From contig JAFFSR010000220.1 of assembly GCA_017163975.1 (NCBI GenBank), forward strand, positions 18,680,001 through 18,744,000: a stretch of DNA of 64,000 nt. The letters are read 5' to 3'. The notes beneath the pieces were generated by a model. The model was not told the DNA's origin and made no database searches. It saw only the letters and a program-made list of their open reading frames with translations. Below, one piece after another: positions 38,032 through 51,400 of the stretch (positions are counted from its first letter, which is position 1; the number at the start of each line of letters is the position of its first letter). The position numbers were made by a program, and so were the translations under genes. This DNA is from Anastatus disparis (lineage: Eukaryota > Arthropoda > Insecta > Hymenoptera > Eupelmidae).

Positions 38032-38808
38032 GTAAGTACTGCATCTTTTTCTCATTTTTTTTTCTCTCCAAGTACCACTTGAGCGTCCTTTTAGAGATTT
38101 CTTCCTAGGCTCTTCGCGCCAAAGAAATGTCACTGTGTACACATCGACCTCCTTTTCTTTCCGTGACCTTCTTTCCTCCTTCCCTTTTTTTTTTTACTTT
38201 CATTTCTGAATTCTAAAGCTGCTTTTTTTTTCTCTTTATGTGTATCCAAGCGAACCAGCAGGATTTATCTGTATCTGTCTCACTTTTGCTTTGGATTTTG
38301 GGCTAGTCACTTGGCAAAATCTCAAGTATATACCATACTGGTCCTTGTATTTAGTAGCGAGCTTACGCAAGATTTCGATTATCTATACTAACTTCACGGA
38401 AGTTATGTGACATTTGCGAATATCATAGGTATACCATCGGGTTTCGATAGCTAAAGGATGGTGGGGTTACCGCTGTATACTTGCTTTATCGGGTCACTAT
38501 TGCGATCTCGAATTGTATATACTCGTTCGCTCGATTTGTCAAAGATAGGAGCTGCGAGTGTATTTCGCTCGATGCATCGACTGAATTCGAATTGGATTTT
38601 ATTTTATCTCTACGCTGCAAATGCCGTTGCTAACTGAATTTTAAGTTTATTCATATGTGTGATTCAGGGGATTTATTTCGTTAAAATATTATCCAAAGAA
38701 TGAGGATATTGCTTCTTTTTCGAATTATAAATGACTAGATTGTCATTGACCAAAATTAAATGTAATCATTATATCAATTTATTTAATAATTAAATATTTT
38801 TTAAAACA
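38032..38808. other. Non-coding stretch
   Basis: Pyrimidine-rich sequence at 38040-38240, then mixed sequence. No feature is supported. Confidence 0.4.
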
Positions 38809-38810
38809 TA

Positions 38811-38969
38811 CCCTGGTAGAAATGTGAGCATAAAAAATGGTGTGTATAAAAATTTGAGGTTATTAGCAATAATAATGCAAAAGAAATGGCCATAAAATGT
38901 TTAAAAAAAAGGTTTCCATTTCTACTGGTCATAAAATGGTAATACAAAGCGTTTCAATTTCTACCAGGG
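38811..38969. mobile_element. MITE with 13-bp inverted ends and TA duplication
   Basis: CCCTGGTAGAAAT (38811-38823) and ATTTCTACCAGGG (38957-38969) are perfect terminal inverted repeats flanked by TA (38809-38810, 38970-38971), as for Tc1/mariner-derived elements. An inner, slightly diverged copy of the right end (CCATTTCTACTGGTCATAAA) lies near 38917. The element is 159 bp and non-coding. Confidence 0.82.
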
Positions 38970-38971
38970 TA

Positions 38972-40145
38972 TTACTTCATTTAACTATTAAAGTTACGAA
39001 TCCGATCCTGGTGTTGAATTTACATTTCAAGTCTTACAGGTCACAATACACTTTAAGAGCTAATAAATCTAACAATAGTTACTTTAAAATTTTTATAATA
39101 TTAAATCTTTCTGTGACACTATTTATAAATATTCAACAGATTTTGATTCGTGTGGAATCATTTTTAAAATTTTCAACAAAATTAAGCGAAGTAAAGAAAT
39201 TAATCAATAAGGTTGTGTATTTCAAAACATTCCATATGTATTAAATTATTAGGTATACACGGAGAGCATTTTATAATAACTTTAGTAAAATGATAAAATC
39301 CATAATTTTCGTTATACAGTAATATTGTTTTATAACATGGTTATAATAATTTTTACTAAAAATCTTTTTCATGGTATTATATTTTCGTAAAAAAAATAAC
39401 ATAAAGAATTTAGAATATTTGAATTTTCAGTTAAATCATTCAAATGTCAAGGAAATCCTCTGCAAGCAAAAGCCAGTTGAAGCTCCTGTTTCTCCTTTGC
39501 CCTTTACGAAAACCTAATCGAATAGCTCTTCTGCTACTACGTCCGATTCAAGCAAGCGTATTTTCTACATTTACTTTAAATAAGCTCTGTTGCCCTCTGA
39601 AACACACCGTAAGGATGCCAGTGTATGTATATAAGAAGAGAAAACCGTTCGCTCTCTTCATTGCTGTCGCAAAGAGCGCGAGAGAAGCATTACTATATAA
39701 TCTCTCATAGCAAATATTTGCATTTACCCTTTTAAGGAGGAAACTAAAAGCTTCTATTCCTTTTCTCTCTGTGTCTAGGACTTTGAGATTCTACTTGGGC
39801 TGCTTCATTTTGCTTTCTTACAGGATTAGATTGCGTTGCATCCTGTTGACGGATACTTAAGAAAGAGAGGAAAAAAATTATCTTTTTTTTTTCATGTTAC
39901 AGCAAGTGAATTTCACGAGGAATTTTCCATTAGATCGAAAAGAAAATAAAATTTTCAAAGGTGTATAAACATTCTATAAAAGATGTGTTTTCATATTAAA
40001 ATGAGAAACTGGATTAATGCATCATATATTTTCATAATCAACGCGCATTGATTTTTCTTTTGCTTCATTTCAACGGGGAGATTTACCCTTTCAATGCAAA
40101 CAAAGATATATACAGTTGACATGTTATTTTTCGTGGTGTCAACCC
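38972..40145. other. Non-coding stretch
   Basis: TACACGGAGAGCA at about 39254 resembles a transposon terminus, but no inverted partner was found. An 88-codon plus-strand frame at 39444-39710 has mixed composition without signal peptide, splice sites or recognised motif, so it is not called. Confidence 0.4.
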
Positions 40146-40252
40146 TTTGTAGCTACAGTAAACTCAAACACCGAAGAGCAGAGATCGAACATAGCCTGTC
40201 CAGTTACGAGCCCTGACCCTTAGCCGCTTGAGCTACTGAATTCGACTGCGAT
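40146..40252 (-). mobile_element. Diverged tRNA-like SINE relic
   Basis: On the minus strand there is an A-box-like TAGCTCAAGCGGCTA, an anticodon-loop-like CTCGTAA and a B-box-like TGTTCGATCTC at tRNA-like spacing. The sequence outside these boxes differs from the six main SINE copies, so it is either a second family or an old tRNA-derived fragment. No A-rich tail or target duplication is visible. Confidence 0.4.
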
Positions 40253-43200
40253 TTATTTAATTTTTTTTTTTATTTCTTAAATAAATATTTTAATTTATAC
40301 AGATTTCATGGGTAAAATAATTAAAAACACATTTCAATCAATTTTCAAGTATTGTCAAATTTAGATATAAAAATGAGTTAATTAAAATGTTTTGATTCAG
40401 GATTACTTTATAAAAAAGTTAGGTTTGACATGCCTGTAGATAAAACATCGATTAACAAATGATGAAATCATTGATTATTTTTAAATATTTGTTTTCACTA
40501 TATCTAAACAAATTTCTAAACAACTACAAATTATTTTAAAAAATATTGATACAATAAATTTAGCCGTTTCTGTAATTTTAATTCTTCTGACAAAGCTTGA
40601 GAAACTGTTCACATATAAACCTTAAGGATTCATCAGCTGATTTACATCATGAAAATACAATATTTAATTCGGTGTCTAATCAATAGTACAATATTAATGG
40701 AAGCTAATCAAGGTAAAATATTTCATAAATATTTTACCTTGATTCTCGAAATTTCAACTAGTTTGTTTTTACAATAACACCGAGTAATGAATAAAGTTTC
40801 ATTGCATTTCTTCATTTATTACTAACTTCTTAAGTGTTTGCATTGTTGAAGGAAAATTGTTGTTAATTGTATCTTTTTTATTTCCATCTTTTATTATACA
40901 TTTAAAAATTTTTTTTATCATAATGGCAATTGCTAAAAGCAAAAAAAAACTAAAATTGTGTATTATTCTAAGAGCTAATAATGGATAATGAATATACAAG
41001 GGATTTCAATTAATCCCAATTTTCCATTCTCGATTTCCTAAAGCTTTATAAACTAGCTTTTCCTTACAAAACCCCTGATAACACGTTACGCGACGTAATA
41101 ATTGTTTTCGCAGCTAATTGTTTAAAAGCTAGGCAAACCGACCATACATACCGAGGCATTATACATCAGCGATGAGTTGAAGTTTAAGGAATAAGAAAGG
41201 GAGAGAGAGAGAGAAAAGCCGAGAGAGGAAGGGTGACAATTCCTCGTGTCAATATTGAGTTATGAATTTATTAAGCTGTCTGTCTGCAAGGGAGAAACTA
41301 GCTCTTTCCCTGGAAGCTCCTCTCGTTTTTGCCGCTTGATGAAGGAGAGACAAAGAGAGCCGAGTAAGTGAACGAGAAATAAAGTTTAAAAAGGGACAAC
41401 TCGATGTAGAAAAGAGATATTTTCTCTCACCCTTACCGAACATTTCTTCTTGCCGACCTGTATATACGTATATACATACATAGCTTTTTATTCGTTGGAT
41501 TGCGAGAGAGAAGGAATCTCTGAAAAGTTTTATGAGGGTGGTCTGTCATTATTTGACAATTACGAGATGGAAAAATCAAAATATTAGGGAGCTTTTTTTT
41601 TCGCCGAGTTATTCAATGTTTTATGTTATTAAGGGAGACAATTCAAGGTTTTAAATTAATTCAAGAAAAAACAATCGCAGTGTTAACATATCTTATCTTA
41701 ATTACGTCAAATATTTTTCTTATTTTCTGAATTTTAATATTTTTTCAATTTAAATTTATGTCTTATCTTTGCTATATGACCCTATCCTTTACAAATGTAT
41801 AGTCAATCTGATGTATAAAGAAATATTTAATTGTTAGTATTGATTCAAGTTCAACAATAGTTGAAATTGACAATGATTTAGCGAAATTCATTCATTTTAA
41901 TTTTTTTAGATTTCAATTAAATTAAAAAATAATAAAAAAGCTTAAGAAATTCAAATTTTTCATCTCATTATTTACTCACTTTGTTTTATCAAAGTACACG
42001 TATAAGTTATAATATCCTTTTTCCATTGCAATCTTTTTTGTAACAAACTTTAAACCAGAACTACTCAGCATTGCATGCGCATTGACCAATGTTAGGTGTG
42101 GCTTAAAGAAAGAGAAAACTGTTCAAAGCTCTCTTTATCCGGATCGAACCGGAAATTCAGTTTCATTACCAAAGTAAAAAAAGCTTTTTGTGTTTTCGTT
42201 TACAACTTCGTCAATTTCCAACTAAAGTTGACCTAATTCTTATTTACTGCTTCGCTTTCGTACGTAAAATAAAACGAATTTCTGGAAAAAAATAGAAGAT
42301 TGATTAATTCACGTTAAATTTATTTTGTATCGGATGCATGAATTTTATCAATAGGCAAATGCTTCTTCTCGACACTAATATTTATTAATGAGTGTTCATT
42401 GAACAGCTGTTTTTAAAGCGGTATACCAACTGATAAAGTTTTATCACTATTTGGACGAAGCGCCAAGCCCAAACATACACAATTCCTCGGAATGGATTAA
42501 ACTCGAGCGAATCTACATTTTTATTTGCATCAAGAGAGGAAGGGATGATCCTCTTGCTTTTATCTCTATTTCCTCTTTTCTTTTGGCTGGCTTTAATTCT
42601 AAAGAATTGAAGCCGACGCCTTTCTCGATAGCTACGTCGTCGCGACGCTTAACGGATCGACGATTATTGGGGTCGTTGAATTTATCCGCTGCTTAAGATT
42701 TTGATAATCATAGCACCTCCTCGAGACTCAATTTATTTTATTATTTTTTTTTTTCTTCCTTTCTTTTATGTTGACTTTAAGTGACTTTATTCAGTTTACT
42801 AGAAATTTGTTCAAAGATTCTTCATCAACTATTTTATGTAGTTAAGGTGAAATTCTTTAAAAGTATTTGTGAGTTTAGGGAAATAGTTCAAATTGTGTGT
42901 CATGAATTCAGATAAATTGTACATTTTTCAGTAAATAGAATTATTTTGATTTTTAGGTTATCTGTACCTCTTATTTTTAAGAAATTTTTTATTTTTCAGA
43001 AATAATGTGTTATGAAATGTTAAAAAATAAATCATGTGTAATCTGGTATGCCATAGCAGGTGCAGTTTTATTATTCGATCCACAAACTCAAAATACTTCA
43101 TAAATCTTTCAAATTTCATTTTGCAAATTACTATAAAAATGATTTTATATGATTTTAAAATTTTTCTGGTGAACAATTTTATATTTTTTTTTAAACAAGT

Positions 43201-44090
43201 CACATTGAAAAAATAATAAATATCTAATCAACAAAGATTGATTAAGTTATTTTTATAATCACATCCTAGAAAATTTTTAACTTCAAATCAACGTACCTTT
43301 GTAAAATCGTTAAAATCTTCTCTCATCGATAAACTGAAAAATAAAGAAAATCATTATATCACAAATGACGTTTTAAAATTTGATTAAACAACTATTCAAT
43401 AGATCGTGTTCACAATTTCTATGCACCATAGATATAGCAAAAGACGCAAGATAGAAAATGATAGCAAAACTAAATTCATTGACGGAAATTGGAAAGGTTA
43501 GCTTTCGACGTATAATACGTACGTACATGCAGAAAATGATGGGGATGTTCTTTCAAGCATTGTTCGAGGGCAAGGTCGCGGGAGGTATATGTATATGCGA
43601 GTAAAGTTTTCCGCTTGACTTTCTCGTTTCTCTATTTCTCTTTTGTTGGATTCTTCACTTTCGACACGTCGGTGAGTGTAATCCAAAGAAAGTTTTAGAC
43701 GTGACGGCACGCAACTTTTCTGATTTTCAAATGTTATTTTACTCTAGGTTCTCTTATTGTGATTCGAATTTGATCAATAATGTCATGTATTATGCATTCA
43801 TCTTCGTCGTTGATTTAATCTACGAAGACTTATGTATTTTAAAGTAAATAAAAGTTTAAACTACTTTAATAACGTTTAATTGAAGAAATAAAAATATTGA
43901 GCTTATATTTTTCTTTCAAACTTTGTAAAATATTTGAAACTATTTAATTTTAACAAAAATATATTTCAGAAAATGATTTTTAAATGAATTCATTTAAAAT
44001 CAATTTTCTGTAAATGAATACAAATTCTTCATTGGATTTAACAATTTCAATAACATCAAATAACGGTAATAAAAAAATAAATTAAGCGTA
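40253..44090. other. Non-coding stretch
   Basis: GA-rich run around 41190-41225. On the minus strand a strong acceptor/donor pair brackets 37 nt (43333-43297, TTATTTTTCAG and AAAG/GTACGTTG). A protein-like frame starts at an ATG at 43119 (MKFERFMKYFEFVDRI), but the two do not join in phase. I therefore do not call a gene. Confidence 0.4.
40706..40744. repeat. Perfect hairpin, 18-bp arms, 3-nt loop
   Basis: AATCAAGGTAAAATATTT (40706-40723) and its exact reverse complement (40727-40744) are separated by CAT. The arms show no decay, suggesting recent origin or maintained function. It is too short for a canonical microRNA precursor. Confidence 0.85.
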
Positions 44091-44148
44091 AAATGTATTT
44101 TCAGGTAAATACATTTGTTGTTAAACCCCATATGCTTCTGTGTGCACG
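44091..44148 (+). promoter_or_regulatory. Possible recursive splice site with cryptic exon
   Basis: AAAATGTATTTTCAG (ending 44104) is fused to the donor GTAAATAC. A further donor (CACG/GTAAAC) begins at 44149 and leaves a 44-nt cryptic exon (44105-44148). Both donors are weaker than at the first two sites. Confidence 0.3.
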
Positions 44149-47100
44149 GTAAACATTATAGCTTTAACAATTTTACTTCCTTTTTTTTCTTTTTTCTTTT
44201 TTCAAGTAACAGTATCCTTTTTTTACGTTTTTCGTGCGAATCCAATCATTCGAGTGAGTAAACGTTTGGGCTCGTCATGTTACAAAATTTCATCCGTTGA
44301 ACGTCATGCCAGGGAAATAACTTCGATTTACAACTATTAAACGAGCGTATAACATTCCACATATTCCACGTATAGGGTTTTTTTTTTCACCACAGAAATC
44401 GTAAAAGCTGCGTAAAACCCCACAACAACTAGTACGGAAATTTACATTTTTAGGCTCTTTTTTTTTCTTTTTACTTTTTATACGGTGATTGCTATGGCTT
44501 TTCAATTTAGTCAGCGTGAACATGATATTTTGAATTGAATTAAGTAATATTTTTATGTTTTGATATAATTTATTTAGACGAACACTTATACACAATTCCA
44601 TACATGTGCTTTACAAAATGTGCCCAAATAGTATTGCAAATAATATGAATATTATTGCTTATTTTAAATATTTTTAAAATTTCATAAAAAAAATATGCAT
44701 ATTCATATAGGACCACTAAAATGCACGTATCCAAATAAAAAATATATTTTGAAAATAAAACATATATAGAAAAAAAAAATAGGATTGATAAATATAAACA
44801 TCTGCTATGTTTGTTTTAGCTGTCAAAACATAAAAAATCTTCGAAATGGAGTGAAATGAATATTTGATACAAAACAATCGGCAATAAAATTTTTATTTAT
44901 TATTTTTGACAACAATCATAAAGTGGAAATCATTTGATTGTTATTATTATCAACTATATTTTCACTTTATCTGATTGATTGTTCGATAGTAGAACTAAAA
45001 TTATGAAGTAATATATTTTTACAGCAATAAAATAAATAAAAAAATACGATCCTTTTAACGAAATCAAAACTTGAATATTTAAAATACTTAGCTCAATCTT
45101 ATTGCACACAAAATGTATTTTCCTATCACTTAATACTGCACGATACTCTTTATTCTTTATCATCTATTTTAATTAATTTATAAAAACACTTAGTCTACCA
45201 AATAATACATTAACGACATAAAAGCCCATAATTAATCTAATCACGAAATAAAAATAAAAGAAACGGTTTTATATCTTCATTTAAAAAAAGCCTTTAGCCT
45301 CCTCTAAATCTCAAGCACGTGAGATACACTTTGAAAACGTCGAATAAATTTATGCAAAAGGCATCTCCCCTACTTTTATTTATTTTTTTTTTTCAACGAA
45401 CCCTAATAAAGATTGGCTACCCTTAGAATTTCATCAATATAAAGAGTAAAAAAAAAGAGAAATCGTGAAAGTGAAATTCGTTATGTATCCCCTCTTTATG
45501 GAATGTTAAAATAGCAACTAACTCAAAGAATCGCTAAGATTTACCTTTAACATAGACATACACATGTATATAAGTTTTTCATCTGCGAACACCGCAAATG
45601 TTTCTTCTTCTCTCTTTCTTTTTTTATTTTTCGTACACAGTAACATATACACTCGAGGAAGAGAAACGAGGGTTGAAATCTCTTTACGGTTTACAGCATT
45701 TATTTACCGTTCGCGCACGTAAACGACACACACGAGGTAAAGAAAAAAAGAAAAAAAGTAACGAAAAAAAGAGAGAGAGAGAGAAATAATACAAGTGTGT
45801 GCGTGCACACATACACGGACTAGCTTGCTTGAAAATTCTCTTTCAAACGAGAGAAGTCCGCTCGGCTTTTGTGGGCTCTATATATGGGATTCACTATTTC
45901 CCTTTGCTTTTCCGTTTTCGTCCCTTTAATCCATAGGACTTCAGTTTTAGCACACGCGCCTCTATACATACCCTCCATTGGAGAGCAGTCTATATAGCTT
46001 AAACTTACGCCGTATATACGCACACAATGGCTCGATATGTTATTACGAATTCACTTGTTGTACCAGAGATTGCGTTAAATCTATATTGCGAGAAATGTTG
46101 AATTTATATAGCTTATATGTTTGTGTATGTAGGAGGCAAAGGGTTCTCGGATAGATTAAATGTGTTCTTTTTGTAATTTTTATGTATTTTTATTTTTTAG
46201 AGATAACTCTAAAGATGTATGCTGAATAAGTTTAATTATTCATTTTATAAATTTATTCGTAAATTTACTATTTTCTTCTAATTATATTAGTTAAAGACAT
46301 TTTATTGTCTATTTTCTTTGAAGAATTTAATTTATTATATTGAATAAAAATCGATTTATTAATGAATTTTTGTAAAAATTATAATAGAAGAATTTTCATT
46401 ATAAAATTGTTTCTTTATTTATTAAGTAACATAATAAAATGCAGTATAATTTTATTAAAGTTAATAATTAAAGTTCGTATTCTTCTCATAAATCTTTAGT
46501 TTTTATTTATGCAAACCTGTTTTTATTCTCAAGTTAATTAAATTTACAAAAGAATGAATAAAAATCTATAATTAAACAAAATCCTATTATCTGACAAATT
46601 TCTTAAAACATTAATAGTAAAATTATTTTTAGAAAAAGTTGAATAAATAAAAAAATTACGCATTCGCTATAAAAATACTGTCGTAAATAAAATAATAAAA
46701 ACAATTACCTTTTCTACACGCTGTTTTAAATACAAGAAAACTTGCAAACGAACAGATAGATAAAGTTGAAAAAAAAAAAAACATTTATTCGTACAATATC
46801 TGTATTCTTCCTTTAACGAATACCGATATGCAAACTGCTCTGAAAATTTCATACGCCAGTGAGTGAAAGTATGCGCGAATGAATCTCTCTCACTGTCACG
46901 CGCTCTTCTCTAGTAGATAAACATCGAGAGCTAAAAAAAAGAGCCAGTAGTTAACATACATGCTATAGTCAGACCGGAAAAGCGTGAGCAGGAAAAACTT
47001 TTTTCATATACATACTTGATGATTTTTTTTTCTTTCCTTTCTTGTTTTTTTTGCGAGTGTTAACTTTAATTATGCACATTAATTTTGTTAACTTTATTCC

Positions 47101-48180
47101 GACGACGAGAGAAATGAGTTTAACTTTTTCTTTATAATTGAATTTGTTATATTGATTTTTTAGTGTTTATGTTAACCTCTTTAATTGCCGAGATGAAGAA
47201 CTCCACGGCAGCTGAAGGGTTAATAAACATTTTAAAAGTATGCAGAGAAAGTTTTATAATAGGAAAATAATTTTTAAAATAATATAGAAAATATAGAAAC
47301 TAGTTTTAAAGCTTCAAGAATTGAAATAAATAATTCATAGAAAAATTAAATAAATGAAATGTGTCATTCTTAATTAGAAGTAATCAAATGAATTAGTTGA
47401 CATCATTTTGTTTTATATCAACTTCATAAATTTCATTATGATTTGAAAAATCTTAAAATTAATTTAATAAGGATATCAAGTGATTTATTTCATTAAATTT
47501 TCCAATATTAATATACATTTATTTTTAAGAAAACATAATGAATCGATTCTGGGTCATTAAGATAACTAAAATAAATGATCAAGACCACGAGACATATTTC
47601 AAAACAATAACTTTTTTTAATCTTTGAATTAAATTATTAATGTTGCCAATCATTTATTAATTTCGAAGATATCTGAGACTCCATTTTTCAAGTTTTATTC
47701 TTTAACCGCAAACAATTTATTAATGATTCAAAATTTTTTTTTATTTGATGTGGCTCATTTTATTAATATTTTTATTAATATTCAAAGATTATTTGATATT
47801 GCTTGACTTATTTTTATTATTATTTTAATAATTATAAAAGTTAATTTTCTCATTTTAGTTTTAAATAAATTTTTTAAATTTTTATGAATTTATTTATTTT
47901 AAATTTATATGAATTTATAGGGATTTTTATTTAAATTTGTATGGCAAAAACTTTTTAACATTTATTACGGCTTATCCTTATTTCATATAAACTAAGAAAC
48001 TTGTTGTTGTAAAAATTACAAGCTACAATGGTAGCGTAATTACGGACTGACATTGTAGCAAAAAATTACAATTTTACCTAGTAAAATTTACTAAAAATAA
48101 AATAAAAATTTTTGTTTCAAGCAAATTTTACAACGTAATATAGTAATTATTTGCGACAAATTCAATTTATGCCTTTTTAA
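44149..48180. other. Non-coding stretch
   Basis: A short GA run lies at 45772-45785. GCTACAATG (48022-48030) recurs inverted at 48051-48059. Otherwise the stretch is A/T-rich, and no gene is supported. Confidence 0.45.
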
Positions 48181-48404
48181 TTGTTTAGTTTGTTTAATTT
48201 TATTTAACGTCGCTGTATTTATTATGCTATGATTGCCATGCTGATTAGCGACGGAGGTTGTCAGTGTGTTTGTGAACAAAGCACATATAACGTACAGTGG
48301 TGCTTGTATTAAATTAGCCGAGACCGGGATTCGAACTCAGGACCCCGAGATTACGAATCTATCACTCTACCGACTGAGCCACTGACGACCTCAGTTGTTT
48401 AGTT
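48181..48404 (-). mobile_element. tRNA-derived SINE with target-site duplication
   Basis: The element body (48191-48394, minus strand) carries A box TGGCTCAGTCGG, loop TTCGTAA and B box GAGTTCGAATCCC. Its tail end appears on the plus strand as TTTAATTTTATTTAACG. It is flanked by a perfect 10-bp direct repeat, TTGTTTAGTT, at 48181-48190 and 48395-48404. The duplication shows insertion by target-primed reverse transcription and fixes the element's ends. Confidence 0.92.
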
Positions 48405-51400
48405 ACATGTTAAAGACATTAATTATAGCACTCAACTCTAAACTTTCTATTAATTATTTTAATAAAATTGGATATGTTTTCAATCAACTTTTTATTAATA
48501 ATGAATTTTCAAACATCTCTGTCTACTCGAAGTATTGATGATTATTATACATTTATTAAAATTTTAATATTTGCCAAAATTCTCACCTCATATCATATAT
48601 TTGTAAAACAATATATATCATATTATGTTAATCAAGTCTATGTAACGACATCGTTTTTAGTCAATTATATTTTTTTTATAAGATTAAAAAAATTAATTCA
48701 AAAAAATAAATCATGAAAACATTTTTTTTGAAAAGTAAATATGTTTTTTGAAGTTTTTTCTTTTAATCAAATTTAATTTAATAACCCAATTTTTTTACAA
48801 ATTTTCTATTAGCATTAATTGTTAATACTTTTTACAAATATATTACATTAAATGAATAATATGTGGTATATTTTAACATCTTCTTAATCCTTGAAATAAT
48901 TTTATATTTTCGTACCATAAATATTTTCATTACTATAACTCTTGAAAATTTTCAATTTTACGTATATATTAACAAGAATTTTAATTTAGAAAATTATTTT
49001 TAATATACTATAATATATTGCATATTATGCTACTTAACATTCTTCGTAAGTCGGTGTAATCATTATAGCAAACAGAAAAATTCAGCTTATTGTGATAATT
49101 AAATTTCATTAAAAATTTTTATTTCAACGCCTTAACACATCGATTATTAGAGTATTGAGTTATGTTTCGTACAAAGATATTCTAATTCGCATTAACTTTC
49201 CTTACTCTAAATATAGCCTCAGCTTGATTCTCGTACGATGAAAAGATATGCACCTGATGAACGGAATGCGTTTAACTGAAACACAAAAAATGAAGAAAAA
49301 AGGCAAAAGAATCGAAAGATGAAAGAGGGAGAGAGAGAGAGAAGGTCAATATCGATATTATTACGGGGCGTACAAAATTACATTGCATCGCGGTAAAATT
49401 AGTAAATTACACGAGATATAAGCGCACGGTACTGCATGATGTAACGGCTAATGAAAATTCCAAAATAACGATGATCGAAGAGCAAAAGAGAAAGATGGAG
49501 AGAGAAGAGATGAGCAGGTAGGAGAGAGGGTTTCGAACACCTCCCGCGAGATGCATTTATCGCTGCAAAATTAGTTGCGAGGCGTGTGTAATGCGAGAGC
49601 CCATCGCCGTGCATCGAGAGGGTAAAAGAAAGAAGGAGGAGGAAGAGCGTGCGCTTTTAAAATTTCACCTGCGCTTCCAATGGATTAACGGGAATTCGTT
49701 AATGTTTAATAGAATTGAAAAGTTGAGCATGTGTAATTTTATATACGATAATTTATTTTGAATATACATGAAAAGTCGTTACTTCTGAATTCCGTCTATT
49801 TTATTTTTTTACAACTGCAAATTGTTTGGTATTTAATACAAAATTATTCAAATGCAATTATTTAGAAATGAATAGTTAGCATTTTATACGCAAAAGAAAA
49901 AAAAGGTATAAAACATTTACTCAATTGGCATCAAACGCGATAAATTCATTTTAGTAATATTTGAAAGAATGTTAAAAACGTGGATCATCAACATTTACAT
50001 CAATTTATGAAAATTAAAAATTGTAATTTGTAACGCAATGAATGTAAATCGCGTAATGCATGTATTAATGCGAATTTAAAAATAACAAAATCTTTTTTTT
50101 TTTTTCATAAAGGTAAAAATATTTTTATAAAATTATTTCGGCAAATAAATTTTAAATTAATTGGATTGGTTATTCACATTTGCTTTAGGGAGAGAAAAAA
50201 AGTTGCTTTAACGTAACAATCCAATCAGTCAAATAAATTAGTCGATTCGAAATAACATTTTTTTTTTCAGTTCGATAAATATCAGTGAAATTAAATAAAT
50301 ATTTATTTTTAAACGGAAAAGCTAATATGCAGACCTACATTTTTTATAACACTTAAATAAATACGAAAAATATTTAATTAAAATCATTCATTTTTTTAAA
50401 CAAATTACAAAATATTTAACGTTTTTTCTTCATTGCATCACTGCTATCATGTGATTCTGTATCTATGTACAGATACAGAATAAATTGTTAAAAATTAGGA
50501 ATTTCGTTTCAAGGTTAAAACTAACAAAATGCGATTGAAAATTAATAGTTTTCTACAAAGTGAATAACATAATTTTACTTTACAATTTAAATTCATATTC
50601 GTACAGTATACAAATAGAATACTCGCGTCGACTTTTTTTTCAAATCAAAACCCTTGAAAACTCAAACTAGAAAAACCAATAAAAAATCTTTCAAAACTCA
50701 ATCAATATCGTTAAATGTCATACTAACAAATTGAATTGTTATTCCATGGGTTATGTTTGTTTTCTTCGACTATTGATCGCATTCCCTCCGACCATAATAC
50801 ATTTTTAATACTGCGGGACATCAATCTCACATTAGCCTTACACCAACATGACGAGATGAATGAAAAAAAAAGTAAGTTAAGAAGAGAAAGAAAAAAAAAT
50901 TCTGTACAGAAGATGAAAAGAAACGAGGACTTCCTACTTTTGGATTTAAAAATCACGTAATGACACACAAGGGGTGACCCTATTCTTAAACGTTAAACTC
51001 GTACTTATAAAAGTCATGCACGAGAGAAAACTAGACTCTTTTATTCATTTCTTTTGCTATCATCAAAGGAAAAGACTGATGGAGAAAAAAAGTTCTTCTG
51101 CTCTTTTATGTCTCGTTGTGGTTACTTTTTTTTTTTTTTAATTTTTTGCCTTTTTAACGAAATCTCAAAGGTTCATTTTACAAATAATGTATTGTTGAAA
51201 TTTCAATTTGAAAGAATTGTTATTGTTAAGTGGAAACTATATTCGTTTTTTTTTAACGTTTGCTTTGAAATGAAAATCACAAATTATCTACCCCAAAGAA
51301 CAATTAGTTTTTTTAAACAATTAGTTAACAATTTAATTATAAATATTTCATTATCATAATACAGTTTTTTGTATCTTTATAAGAAAACTTTATAAAAAAT

